Below, piece by piece: positions 7,353 through 14,303 of a DNA stretch of 16,485 nt (position 1 is its first letter; every line of letters begins with the position of its first letter). Source of the DNA: Gemmatimonadota bacterium (GTDB lineage: Bacteria > Gemmatimonadota > Gemmatimonadetes > Longimicrobiales > Gaopeijiaceae); NCBI GenBank assembly GCA_012959595.1, contig DUCW01000027.1, forward strand, positions 4,216-20,700. Reading direction: 5' to 3'. A program made the position numbers and the translations under genes. The notes beneath the pieces were generated by a model, which searched no databases, had not been told where the DNA came from, and worked only from the letters and a program-made list of their open reading frames with translations.

Positions 7353-7850
7353 TCAGAGGGGCAGAGTCTCCTGGTTCTCAGCAATTAGTTCTTTTTGGTC
7401 TTGAGCGTCGAGATCACTCAACATCTCTTGGAATTCGCCGATATCTTTGAAATTGCGGTATACTGAAGCAAATCTGACATAGGCCACGCGATCCAAGGGG
7501 GCCAGTGCCATCATCACCATCTCCCCAATCTGAGAAGCTTCTATTTCAGAGCTTAGAGATCGAGTCAGCTTGTCCTCGATCGCATCTACCGCAAGATCAA
7601 TTTCATCCTGGGATACAGAGCGCTTTGCACATGCCAACATCATACTCCTCAACAACTTGCTTCGATCAAATGTTTCAGTCTTACCATCGTTCTTACAGAC
7701 CGACAGATCTCTATCTTCGATATGCTCATATGTAGTGAACCGCACCCCACATATTCCACATTCGCGACGACGTCTCACAGCACGACCAGCCCTGGTCTCA
7801 CGAGTATCTACTACCCGGTTATCAGCGGCATCACAGTCAGGACAACGCAC
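7353..7850 (-). CDS. nrdR: Transcriptional repressor NrdR
   Basis: NrdR is a zinc- and nucleotide-binding repressor of ribonucleotide reductase genes. The 165-residue protein begins with a zinc ribbon: Cys3-Pro-Asp-Cys6 and Cys31-Gly-Ile-Cys34, with the family phrase VVDTRETRAGRAVRRRREC and RFTTYE. An ATP-cone domain follows (about residues 46-136, with KLLRSMMLAC and YVRFASVYRNFKDIGEF). The start codon is GTG (7848-7850), fixed by the conserved MRCPxC beginning. An acidic, Gln/Glu-rich tail ends the protein. It lies 20 bp after cpoB and 74 bp before tatC. No nrd reductase gene is in the window, so targets are elsewhere. The family call is firm. Confidence 0.96.
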   Translation of the reverse strand: MRCPDCDAADNRVVDTRETRAGRAVRRRRECGICGVRFTTYEHIEDRDLSVCKNDGKTETFDRSKLLRSMMLACAKRSVSQDEIDLAVDAIEDKLTRSLSSEIEASQIGEMVMMALAPLDRVAYVRFASVYRNFKDIGEFQEMLSDLDAQDQKELIAENQETLPL

Positions 7851-7870
7851 TTACAATCTCAGCACAACAA

Positions 7871-8698
7871 TCAACGGATTTCCTGTAAAAGCTCCTGAGC
7901 TAGCTCCGCCGCCCCACTGTCAGGATAGGTGGTGATTAACCTCTCGAGATGGTTAATTGCTTCTTCAATATTTTCTTGTATGACAAAGAGTTCACCGACC
8001 CGATAGAGAGCCTGAGGAACCCTATCGGAAGTAGGATACAGCTCTAGGATACGAAGAAATGCTTCAATCGCCTCATCCAGTGAATTCTCCTGACTCAGGA
8101 GATCGGCAAGAAAAAACTGTGCGGAAGGTGCTAACCGATGGTCTGGATGGACCATAAGAAAACTTTCGAATGCCCTACGAGCCGTCCCAAAAGAACCCCT
8201 ATTAAACTGAACCATTGCTGCTTGATAGATTTCTTCAGGAGTAATAGAGGATTCGCGATCGCCTGACCCTATGTCAGGCGAAAGGTCTTCAGTTCCGAAG
8301 CCGACCGGGTTTTGATTTCCATTAACCGCAAGTCGTTCAGAAAGAGTCACCATCGAACGTTGTAGCTGCCCTGTCAAAACAGAGAGTCGGGATAGTTGAT
8401 CTTGTATATTAGTTAAATCCAGCCCTATGTCCCCTCGAATGTTCAATAGCCTGTCAGATTGGTCCTCGAGTTGGTCCTCGAGTGAGTCCTTTAAATCCTG
8501 GATCTCCTCAGAAATCATCAGCAACTGAAAGTCTTGCTCCACTTTTTGTTCAGCAAGAGTCTCCTGCAGTAGCCGAGTGTCTCCTTTAGTGGCACAACCA
8601 GAGACCATGAACAACAACACAAATACTAGGCCCCTCCCCCTAAGAACAGAACTGTGACTAGACACAGATATGAAATTAGCAGAAGGGGCCGTAGTCAT
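7871..8698 (-). CDS. cpoB: Tol-Pal system protein CpoB/YbgF, lipoprotein form
   Basis: CpoB couples Tol-Pal to peptidoglycan synthesis during outer-membrane constriction. The 275-residue protein has an N-terminal hydrophobic segment ending in a lipobox (FMVSGC, Cys35), so it is probably a lipoprotein; E. coli CpoB is a soluble periplasmic protein instead. A coiled-coil region follows (about 45-125, heptad-like LEDQLEDQ), then a spacer. A TPR domain covers about 154-275, with the repeats EEIYQAAMVQFNRGSFGTA, SLDEAIEAFLRILELYP and NIEEAINHLERLITTYP. The n-region before the hydrophobic core is long (24 residues), so a downstream start such as the GTG at codon 12 is possible, but no better ribosome site is visible. 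It stands 25 bp after pal, the usual order. The 12-bp tandem repeat in the coiled coil is listed separately. Confidence 0.9.
   Translation of the reverse strand: MTTAPSANFISVSSHSSVLRGRGLVFVLLFMVSGCATKGDTRLLQETLAEQKVEQDFQLLMISEEIQDLKDSLEDQLEDQSDRLLNIRGDIGLDLTNIQDQLSRLSVLTGQLQRSMVTLSERLAVNGNQNPVGFGTEDLSPDIGSGDRESSITPEEIYQAAMVQFNRGSFGTARRAFESFLMVHPDHRLAPSAQFFLADLLSQENSLDEAIEAFLRILELYPTSDRVPQALYRVGELFVIQENIEEAINHLERLITTYPDSGAAELAQELLQEIR
8459..8482 (-). repeat. Tandem 12-bp repeat within the cpoB coiled coil
   Basis: The 12-mer TTGGTCCTCGAG occurs twice head to tail (+ strand). In the protein it gives the repeated Leu-Glu-Asp-Gln in the coiled coil. It is in frame and so lengthens the coil by four residues per unit. 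Confidence 0.7.
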
Positions 8699-8723
8699 AT
8701 AGCAGCCCGAATCAATTCTACCG

Positions 8724-9323
8724 TTACGAACCGTCGTCCTCGCTCACCACAATCTCACCGCCGGAAATGCTAAACTCAACACGTCGGTTTTCTGCCCAAC
8801 TTGTTTCGTCACTGCTATTTACCAACGGACGCTCCTCTCCAAAAGAGGTCGTCATCAGTCTATCGGCAGCAATTCCAAAGCCAGACAAGAAATCGCGGAC
8901 ACTTTCAGCACGTCGGCTACCCAAAGCCAGGTTGTATTCAGTTGAACCACGCTCATCGGCATGCCCTTCCAGGCGGAGGCGTACTGTCGGACTGCTGCGA
9001 AGGATGGGGATTTTTCTACGCAGAATCGCCTCAGCTTCGCCGGTAATCACAGATTCATCGTAGTCAAAGTTCACCATATCTTCTAAAGTTGATCGTGCTT
9101 CGTCTCTGGCAGCTGAGAGTCTTTCTTGTTCCCCGCGCTCTGCTTCCCTTTGACGGGCCTCTTCCGCCCGAACTCTAGCAACAGAGTCAGCACGAGCCGC
9201 ATCGAGCTCAGCCTGAGTTGGTCCTGTGGGAGCAGGGGGGGGTGGGGGTGGTTCTGATCCTCCACATGCACCCAAGACAAATGTCATCACTAAGGCTGGA
9301 AAAGCTAGGTCTTTGATCCTCAT
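8724..9323 (-). CDS. pal: Peptidoglycan-associated lipoprotein Pal
   Basis: Pal is the outer-membrane lipoprotein that binds peptidoglycan and TolB. The 199-residue protein has a signal peptide with lipobox FVLGAC (Cys20). A Pro-rich stretch follows (25-30, six Pro), then a charged Ala/Arg/Glu helix (about 37-80). The OmpA-like domain covers about 83-188: VNFDYDES, RLRLEGHADERGSTEYNLAL with Asp123 at the diaminopimelate-binding place, SRRAESVRDFLSGFG and ENRRVEFSISG with Arg181. The Pro run is coded by C-rich DNA with an eight-C tract. The long Arg/Glu helix between lipid anchor and OmpA domain is longer than in E. coli Pal, which suits a longer reach across the periplasm (inference). It is separated from tolB by 135 bp, the only sizeable gap inside the tol cluster. 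Confidence 0.95.
   Translation of the reverse strand: MRIKDLAFPALVMTFVLGACGGSEPPPPPPAPTGPTQAELDAARADSVARVRAEEARQREAERGEQERLSAARDEARSTLEDMVNFDYDESVITGEAEAILRRKIPILRSSPTVRLRLEGHADERGSTEYNLALGSRRAESVRDFLSGFGIAADRLMTTSFGEERPLVNSSDETSWAENRRVEFSISGGEIVVSEDDGS
9235..9242 (-). repeat. C8 homopolymer in the Pro-rich part of pal
   Basis: Eight C in a row on the coding strand lie next to a further C5 after one A. They code for part of the Pro run directly after the lipidated Cys. The tract is in frame as read. It is a possible slippage site and also a G-rich tract on the other strand. Confidence 0.6.
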
Positions 9324-9393
9324 TGCCCGTCCTATGTTTAAATGGTTCTTATGTACAATTCTACTGGTCCTAACAAGACGCTAAACTACAGCC

Positions 9394-9410
9394 AGTCTAC
9401 CACATAGACT
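9394..9410. repeat. Short hairpin between tolB and pal
   Basis: AGTCTA and TAGACT flank a five-base loop, giving a perfect 6-bp stem. It has no T-run on either side, so it is not a standard terminator. It lies in the 135-bp tolB-pal gap, which otherwise shows only AT-rich sequence that might hold a pal promoter (weak TTGTTA and TACATA hexamers on the - strand, poor match). Function unknown. Confidence 0.3.
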
Positions 9411-9458
9411 ACGGTTTGTCATTTCCAGTAGAAGCATGCCTTAACTTCATATACGAAT

Positions 9459-10874
9459 CTACTGCCTAGTACGCAATGATCCAACCCCTAAAGATTCCTT
9501 TAGGGATGGAGACCATTCTGGCACTCTAACGTCAAAACCCCTAAGAAGCATCCTTATCTTTCCGCTAGCTGTATCAACCACCATCAGTCCAGTCCCCCAA
9601 TCTCTTGTGCCCACAAAAACCAAATGTCTCGCGTCTGGTGCCCAGCTCGGATCTTCATTATTTCCCTCTCTAGTCAATTGCCTCAATCGTCGACCACTGT
9701 CCGCAATCTGTGCTACCAAGATCTGGTATCGACCCCTGCGGGCAACTCTGCCATGAAAAGCCAGATAATCTCCCGATGGCGACCAGTCGGGAGACGTATA
9801 ATATCCTTCACGGCCATGAATATATGGAGAGACCAAATCTGCCTCTCCACCGCCCGCAGCCATCACAAAAATCTGTGGGTAGGGTGTCCCCAAACGATTG
9901 GAATTGAACGCCATGAATTTCCCGTCTGGTGAATAGGTAGGGGAAAGATCATCCCAACGTCCGCCACTGATATGCACCAGACAGCAGTCTCTCAACCAAT
10001 TGTAACGAAAAATCCCACTCCTGTTTCCTCCTGTTACTGAGAAAGCGATCTCTCGACCATTCGGGTTGTAGACAGGAGTTATATAATCCCCTTGTCTCTC
10101 AGAAGGAAGAGCCCTCTCTACACCACTTTTCATGTCCAATTCATAGATCCGAGGAAACCCTGTGCCCTTCCTCGAGGTGTAAGCGATCTTATCCCCATTA
10201 GGCGACCAGGTCGGCGACATCGTCAAGTCCCCATAAGAAGTAATTTGCCTAAAATTTTCCCCGTCAGAATCGATTGTATAAAGCTCTTGATTTCCATCTT
10301 CTGATCTGCGGGAGAAGGCAATACGGCTGGTAGCCATCCCTGGCTCTCCATAGATCCATTGGAGTAATTGATCAGAGGCAGCATGGACGGACATTCGGAA
10401 ATCACGATCTTCTGTACTCGGCAACCAAAACCGCCCCTGTTCATGAATTGTGCCGTATACGATGTCATGTAGTTCCAAAGTTAAGATAAAACCAACACTT
10501 TGGGTTGCCTGTCTCTGTACCGATCCAGAAAGCAACCAAACAGCACCTAACTGATCCCATAATTGATAATCTATAGCTTCGCCAACTAATCCTAAGGGAA
10601 TAGAGTCCATGACTTCAAATCGATCACTATAGCGCAGGTCATTGGCAATAATCGTCTCGATTTCTCGAGCTATCTCACCCGCATCTCTGTCACCTCTGAA
10701 CGGATGGACTGCCAACGCTGGATAGAATTCAGACTCATAGAGAAGACCTAAGGTTACCCCTGGAATTGAATCCTGGACTTGTGCATCCAAATTACCGACC
10801 TCTTGAAAACACCCATACATTGTCATGATTAACAATGCTTTCATCGTACCGACTTTGGACGACAACGATTTCAT
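9459..10874 (-). CDS. tolB: Tol-Pal translocation protein TolB
   Basis: TolB is the periplasmic beta-propeller that shuttles between Pal and TolA. The 471-residue protein has an N-terminal hydrophobic segment (about 11-21, KALLIMTMYGCF), probably a signal peptide cut near LDA at 29-31. The TolB N domain covers about 38-175 (LAVHPFRGDRD, EIETIIANDLRYSDRFEV, LLSGSVQ). A propeller of PD40 repeats runs from about 182 to the end: SRIAFSRRSEDGNQELY, TWSPNGDKIAYTSRKG, VYNPNGREIAFSV, TYSPDGKFMAFNSNR, DWSPSGDYLAFHG and SWAPDARHLVFVG. Length is close to normal (E. coli 430). The ATG is preceded by AAAAGGA with 7 nt spacing. It overlaps the TGA of the TolA-like gene by 4 nt (ATGA). Cys22 does not sit in a good lipobox, so lipidation is unlikely. 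Confidence 0.95.
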   Translation of the reverse strand: MKSLSSKVGTMKALLIMTMYGCFQEVGNLDAQVQDSIPGVTLGLLYESEFYPALAVHPFRGDRDAGEIAREIETIIANDLRYSDRFEVMDSIPLGLVGEAIDYQLWDQLGAVWLLSGSVQRQATQSVGFILTLELHDIVYGTIHEQGRFWLPSTEDRDFRMSVHAASDQLLQWIYGEPGMATSRIAFSRRSEDGNQELYTIDSDGENFRQITSYGDLTMSPTWSPNGDKIAYTSRKGTGFPRIYELDMKSGVERALPSERQGDYITPVYNPNGREIAFSVTGGNRSGIFRYNWLRDCCLVHISGGRWDDLSPTYSPDGKFMAFNSNRLGTPYPQIFVMAAGGGEADLVSPYIHGREGYYTSPDWSPSGDYLAFHGRVARRGRYQILVAQIADSGRRLRQLTREGNNEDPSWAPDARHLVFVGTRDWGTGLMVVDTASGKIRMLLRGFDVRVPEWSPSLKESLGVGSLRTRQ

Positions 10875-11599
10875 GTCCCGTTCCTTTTATCCACGAGTCC
10901 TTCTTGGCCTCCTGGTTTTTTATCAAATTTGAAGACAACTTCGAGTTGTTCAAATTGCATAGTCTCAGGTAGTGGGCCAAGGCGATCTCCGTTTCCCGCA
11001 CATTCCGCAGCCCCCATCGCTTCAATATCGAATGGGATATTCCTAGAAGATTCACGAATATCAACATTGGTCACGGACCCATCTCGATTTACTACGAAGT
11101 AGATACTGGCCGCCAGTTCCTCCTCTCCCCGCCACCTAAAACAACGCTGTATTTGACGTATTATGTTGTTGTAGTACTCTGGATAATCACGTCTCAAGCC
11201 TTCCATTCGCACGTTAATATCCTCACCTGGATTATCTATTTCTGGATCAGCCTCCACGCCGGTGATAGGCAGAGGAGGCTCAACAGATTCTTCATCTAGA
11301 TTCAACTCCTCATCGACGGGGTCCTCTTCAGGAGGAGTGTCCTCCTCAGTCACTACCACCTCCTCAATCTCCTCTGACAATGACAACTCTTGTGGCGTTT
11401 CAATTGTAAGATCTTCTGGCGGTGCCAAACTCTGCTCTCCCAGTTCAGCAGCAGGGGGAGAGATTAACTCTATCTCGAATACCACGAAGTCAGGCACTGC
11501 GACCTGTGCCACGGATGACCACCAGGCAAACAAGGTGACTGAGATATGGATACCGATAGATTTCAGAACTGGCCCTCTCCCAATCGATCTTCTGCTCAC
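10871..11599 (-). CDS. tolA: TonB-family protein in the TolA position
   Basis: This is the probable functional TolA, the inner-membrane arm that TolQR energise to reach TolB/Pal. The frame is open to a GTG at 11686, which overlaps tolR by 47 nt and has no ribosome site. The GTG at 11597-11599 is preferred because it leaves a short basic n-region (RRSIGRGPVLKSIGIHIS). From that start there are 242 residues. One membrane helix covers about 11-35. A strongly acidic Glu/Asp/Pro linker covers about 46-125, and a TonB/TolA-like C-domain about 138-228 (EYYNNIIRQIQRCFRW, SIYFVVNRDGSVTNVDI, then ESS). Two Cys (153, 200) could pair. E. coli TolA has a long Ala/Lys-rich helix instead, so name and role rest on gene order plus C-domain. 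Its stop overlaps the tolB start. Confidence 0.82.
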   Translation of the reverse strand: MSRRSIGRGPVLKSIGIHISVTLFAWWSSVAQVAVPDFVVFEIELISPPAAELGEQSLAPPEDLTIETPQELSLSEEIEEVVVTEEDTPPEEDPVDEELNLDEESVEPPLPITGVEADPEIDNPGEDINVRMEGLRRDYPEYYNNIIRQIQRCFRWRGEEELAASIYFVVNRDGSVTNVDIRESSRNIPFDIEAMGAAECAGNGDRLGPLPETMQFEQLEVVFKFDKKPGGQEGLVDKRNGT

Positions 11600-11639
11600 C
11601 TTACCCAACTGCTTGTCGAGTACTGATTGGCTAGCATCA

Positions 11640-12059
11640 TCAATTATTAGGACGCTGCTCAGCCACCACGGAAAAGGAGACCCCACTGGCCGCGACTGTT
11701 GCCATTATATCTACACCTGCACCCCAGGTTGCTAATGAATCCCCTTTGATCCAAACCTTGTCTACATTCCCAGCTGATACCAATTGATTGAAAGATTGGC
11801 TGAATTCAGCCCGATCCACAGCCGTCTCAGCAAGGTAAATAATTCCTCCTCTGTCAACTGTGACAATCAATGTTCGGTCGTCCGCGGTCAATGACGAAAC
11901 TTCAGTCTCTGGAACCTCCACTTCGATGCCACCTTGTAGAATCGGTGCAGTGATAATAAAGATTATCAAGAGAGTGAAGGCGACATCTACCAAACTGGTG
12001 ACATTAATATCAGCCATTGGCACCAGTCCTTCCTGCCCGGTGTTACGTGATCCTAGCAT
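11640..12059 (-). CDS. tolR: Biopolymer transport protein TolR (ExbD family)
   Basis: TolR is part of the proton-driven TolQR motor. The 139-residue protein has the typical ExbD/TolR form. A short cytoplasmic start (to about 16) leads to PMADINVTSLVDVAFTLLII with the helix Asp25, which carries the proton path. One membrane helix covers about 22-42. A periplasmic domain (about 50-135) contains EVEVPETE and a final GVSFSVVAEQRPN. It follows tolQ with a 13-bp gap. The open frame of the next gene reaches 47 nt into its end in another frame, but that overlap probably is not translated. Confidence 0.94.
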   Translation of the reverse strand: MLGSRNTGQEGLVPMADINVTSLVDVAFTLLIIFIITAPILQGGIEVEVPETEVSSLTADDRTLIVTVDRGGIIYLAETAVDRAEFSQSFNQLVSAGNVDKVWIKGDSLATWGAGVDIMATVAASGVSFSVVAEQRPNN

Positions 12060-12072
12060 CTCAGGTCAGCCA

Positions 12073-12798
12073 TCAAACCCGTCCTTCCCGAGCTAAAGCT
12101 CCAATAAATTCGCTTGAAAAACCTTCAAGTGCACCGCTTATAAGACTTAATTTGGAAACGAAGTGATTGTAAGCAATAACTGCAGGTATAGCGACGGCCA
12201 AACCCATTACAGTAGTGACCAAAGCTTCAGCAACTCCAGGTGCCACCGCGTCTATGTTCGACGAACCAGATGCTGCTATTCCCAAAAAGGTATTAGTGAT
12301 TCCTAAAACTGTGCCCATCAAGCCCATGAGAGGAGCTACAGACCCTATGACGGCCAACCAGGTCAATCCTTGAGCTAACTCATCTCGCTCAGCTGCTTCT
12401 TCTTTTTCTAGAACTAATTTCAAAGCCTGGAGTTGGGTGATAGACATCCCGGAACCTAAAGATTCATTGGGGTCTTTACGGAAGCTTTCTGGATGCAGGT
12501 CTCTGAAAAAGGTAATCCCCTGCCTAAACACCCTGCCATAGGGGGAGTCAGGTAACAACATTATAGATTCGTATGCATCCTTGAGATCTTCAGACTGTTC
12601 AATTTTTTCCAGAAAAAGGTCCTCTGCCTTCCGAACTTCACTAAACTGCCTTTGTTTCCAAAAAATCAGAACCCAAGAGGCTATAGAAGCGAACGACAAG
12701 ATTAGGAGAACTACTTTAGTTGGTAAAGTTCCTCCGAAAATCATGTCCCAACCGCTTTGAGGAGCGTTCGCCTGAGCTAGGATTGCTAGAAAATACAT
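12073..12798 (-). CDS. tolQ: Proton channel subunit TolQ (MotA/ExbB family)
   Basis: TolQ forms the channel with TolR that drives TolA. The 241-residue protein has three membrane helices at about 27-46, 143-168 and 189-212. A large cytoplasmic loop lies between helix 1 and helix 2, including YGRVFRQGITFF. The family core is LTWLAVIGSVAPLMGLMGTV, GITNTFLGI and VAEALVTTVMGLAVAIPAV, the classic ExbB/TolQ signature. Length is close to the usual 230. The ATG is preceded by CGGGG, a weak site. It is the first gene of the tol cluster, 167 bp after hemA, so a promoter likely lies in that gap. Confidence 0.95.
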   Translation of the reverse strand: MYFLAILAQANAPQSGWDMIFGGTLPTKVVLLILSFASIASWVLIFWKQRQFSEVRKAEDLFLEKIEQSEDLKDAYESIMLLPDSPYGRVFRQGITFFRDLHPESFRKDPNESLGSGMSITQLQALKLVLEKEEAAERDELAQGLTWLAVIGSVAPLMGLMGTVLGITNTFLGIAASGSSNIDAVAPGVAEALVTTVMGLAVAIPAVIAYNHFVSKLSLISGALEGFSSEFIGALAREGRV

Positions 12799-12871
12799 CT
12801 AAACCCCGTTGTTTTCGATTGTAGTAAGCCGCAAATGACCATCAGGAAATCTTGACTATTAAGATGGGAGG

Positions 12872-12877
12872 ATTATA
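12872..12877 (-). promoter_or_regulatory. Candidate -10 box upstream of tolQ
   Basis: The - strand reads TATAAT, a perfect consensus -10 hexamer, 74 nt before the tolQ ATG. No good -35 hexamer was found about 17 bp upstream (GGATCT there), so it is only a candidate. It fits the position expected for a promoter of the tol operon in the 167-bp hemA-tolQ gap. Confidence 0.3.
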
Positions 12878-12931
12878 CTCGACAACCAACCCAGAGATCC
12901 GTTTGGGATCAGTGTTCATATCCCACACGAT

Positions 12932-12948
12932 TGGAATATTCCATTTTT
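12932..12948. repeat. 12-bp palindrome followed by T-run (+ strand)
   Basis: TGGAATATTCCA (12932-12943) is followed by TTTTT on the + strand. It lies just past the hemA stop. In the - direction the A-run comes before the palindrome, so it is not a normal terminator for hemA. It has the same arrangement as the palindrome at 2439-2460. Confidence 0.35.
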
Positions 12949-12965
12949 GGACACAGGCAATCCCA

Positions 12966-14303
12966 TCAGTCGGAGTGTCCAAGCACCGAATCGTCTTCTG
13001 AGTCTTCAGCGCTTTCTGAGGCCAGGTCTTGAATATCATGTAAATACCTCACTGCTTCCAGAAAATCCTCTCCTTTTCCATTACCAACACCCTTCTTCAA
13101 TCGCGACACAGGCTCATGTAGCAACTTATTTATTAGCCTTTTGGAAAAGCCACTCACCACTTCCTTCTCATCTTCTGGAAGGTCCGGAAGCTTTTTCCAT
13201 AGCCATTCCAACTGGTTCTTTCTCTCCTGATCCCAGCTCTCCCTGAGGTCTTTAATCACAGGCACAATTTCCAAGGTTTGATTCCAATCTAAAAAAGAGG
13301 ATACAGATTCATTGATAATATCGTGGGCGACAGGGATTGAAGCTTTTCTATTTAAGAGGTTGTCATCTACTATTTCCTTCAGATCATCTACATTGTAGAG
13401 AAAAACGTTGGGCTCTCCACCCACTTCTGCCTCAATATCTCGTGGCATGGCAAGATCAAGGATCAGCAGAGGCTTTTCCCTAAAGCCTCCCAAGGCATCG
13501 CGAAAACCCTCTAGGGTGACCAAAGTATACGGAGCAGAAGTCGATGCAACGAGGATATCCGCCTCTTTTAAACTAAAGGACATTTCCGTAAAATGGACTG
13601 CCCTTCCAGAAAAACGACTGGCTAATTTCTGGGCATGACCTAAACAGCGGTTGGAAACAAGCAGTTCTGATATTCCATTCCGCTCCATTGACTCTACTAC
13701 CAGTTCAGCAGTGCTTCCAGCTCCTAGAATCATGACAGTGCGATTCTCAAGTCCACCAAATATCTTTCTCGCCAGACCTGCTGCCACTGATGCTACACTC
13801 GCTGCTCCCTGACCCACCGGAGTTTCTGAGCGGATCCTTCCTCCCACTGCAAGGGCAGATTGGAAAAGCCTGTTCAAGATTGGTCCCACCAAAGGTCGGT
13901 CCGTAGATGAATTTCTAATCAAATTATATGCTTCTTTGACTTGGCCCTGGATCTCAGCTTCACCGAATACCAATGATTCTAAACCTGCCGTAACTTTATA
14001 AAGGTGTTCTGCGGCTTGCATACCAGAATAATGGTAGAGGTATTGATCTGTCCCTCCAACCAGGTCACCTGCCTTTCGTTTCAAGGCAGAAACAGCGGAA
14101 TCTATTAGGTCAAAATCTGATCCAGAACACACATAAAGCTCAGTTCTGTGACAAGTAGACAGTATCACTCCTTCAGTCATACCTGAATAATCGCGTAGTG
14201 ATTCCAGGAGTGCCAATGCCTCCGCATTAGTAAAAGAGAAACGCTCCCTGACACCTACAGGTGCCGTCTTATGACTGACCCCCACTACCGCTACTGGAAT
14301 CAC
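12966..14303 (-). CDS. hemA: Glutamyl-tRNA reductase HemA
   Basis: HemA reduces glutamyl-tRNA to glutamate-1-semialdehyde, the first committed step of C5 tetrapyrrole (heme) synthesis. The open frame continues upstream to 14468 inside the hemX-like gene. The GTG at 14301-14303 is the better start: the protein then begins VIPVAVVGVSHKTAPVGVRE as HemA does, GAGGGGA lies 8 nt upstream, and it overlaps the hemX stop (GTGA). It has 445 residues. The catalytic Cys is Cys51 in LSTCHRTELYV; the usual Asn after Cys is His here. The NADPH fold has MILGAGSTAEL and NRC, then ADILVASTSAP and LAMPRDIEAEVG. A C-terminal dimerisation helix follows. The tail is acidic Ser/Glu/Asp-rich. The family call is firm. 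Confidence 0.94.
   Translation of the reverse strand: MIPVAVVGVSHKTAPVGVRERFSFTNAEALALLESLRDYSGMTEGVILSTCHRTELYVCSGSDFDLIDSAVSALKRKAGDLVGGTDQYLYHYSGMQAAEHLYKVTAGLESLVFGEAEIQGQVKEAYNLIRNSSTDRPLVGPILNRLFQSALAVGGRIRSETPVGQGAASVASVAAGLARKIFGGLENRTVMILGAGSTAELVVESMERNGISELLVSNRCLGHAQKLASRFSGRAVHFTEMSFSLKEADILVASTSAPYTLVTLEGFRDALGGFREKPLLILDLAMPRDIEAEVGGEPNVFLYNVDDLKEIVDDNLLNRKASIPVAHDIINESVSSFLDWNQTLEIVPVIKDLRESWDQERKNQLEWLWKKLPDLPEDEKEVVSGFSKRLINKLLHEPVSRLKKGVGNGKGEDFLEAVRYLHDIQDLASESAEDSEDDSVLGHSD

Noticed and set aside
7505..7935. Two + strand frames opposite nrdR
   Set aside because: Shadows of a gene with a clear zinc ribbon and ATP-cone; no features of their own.
8767..9063. + strand frames opposite pal
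   Set aside because: Arg/Ser-rich antisense text of the OmpA-like domain, no family signal.
11600..11686. Upstream GTG start for the TolA-like gene
   Set aside because: It overlaps tolR by 47 nt, has no ribosome site and adds residues before an ordinary membrane anchor; kept only as an alternative.
11262..11735. Ser/Thr-rich + strand frame of 157 codons
   Set aside because: It is the antisense of the acidic TolA linker (Glu/Asp codons read backwards give Ser-rich text); no domain and no ribosome site.
12842..13039. 65-codon - strand frame over the hemA end and the hemA-tolQ gap
   Set aside because: It overlaps hemA in another frame, has no recognisable features and no clear ribosome site.
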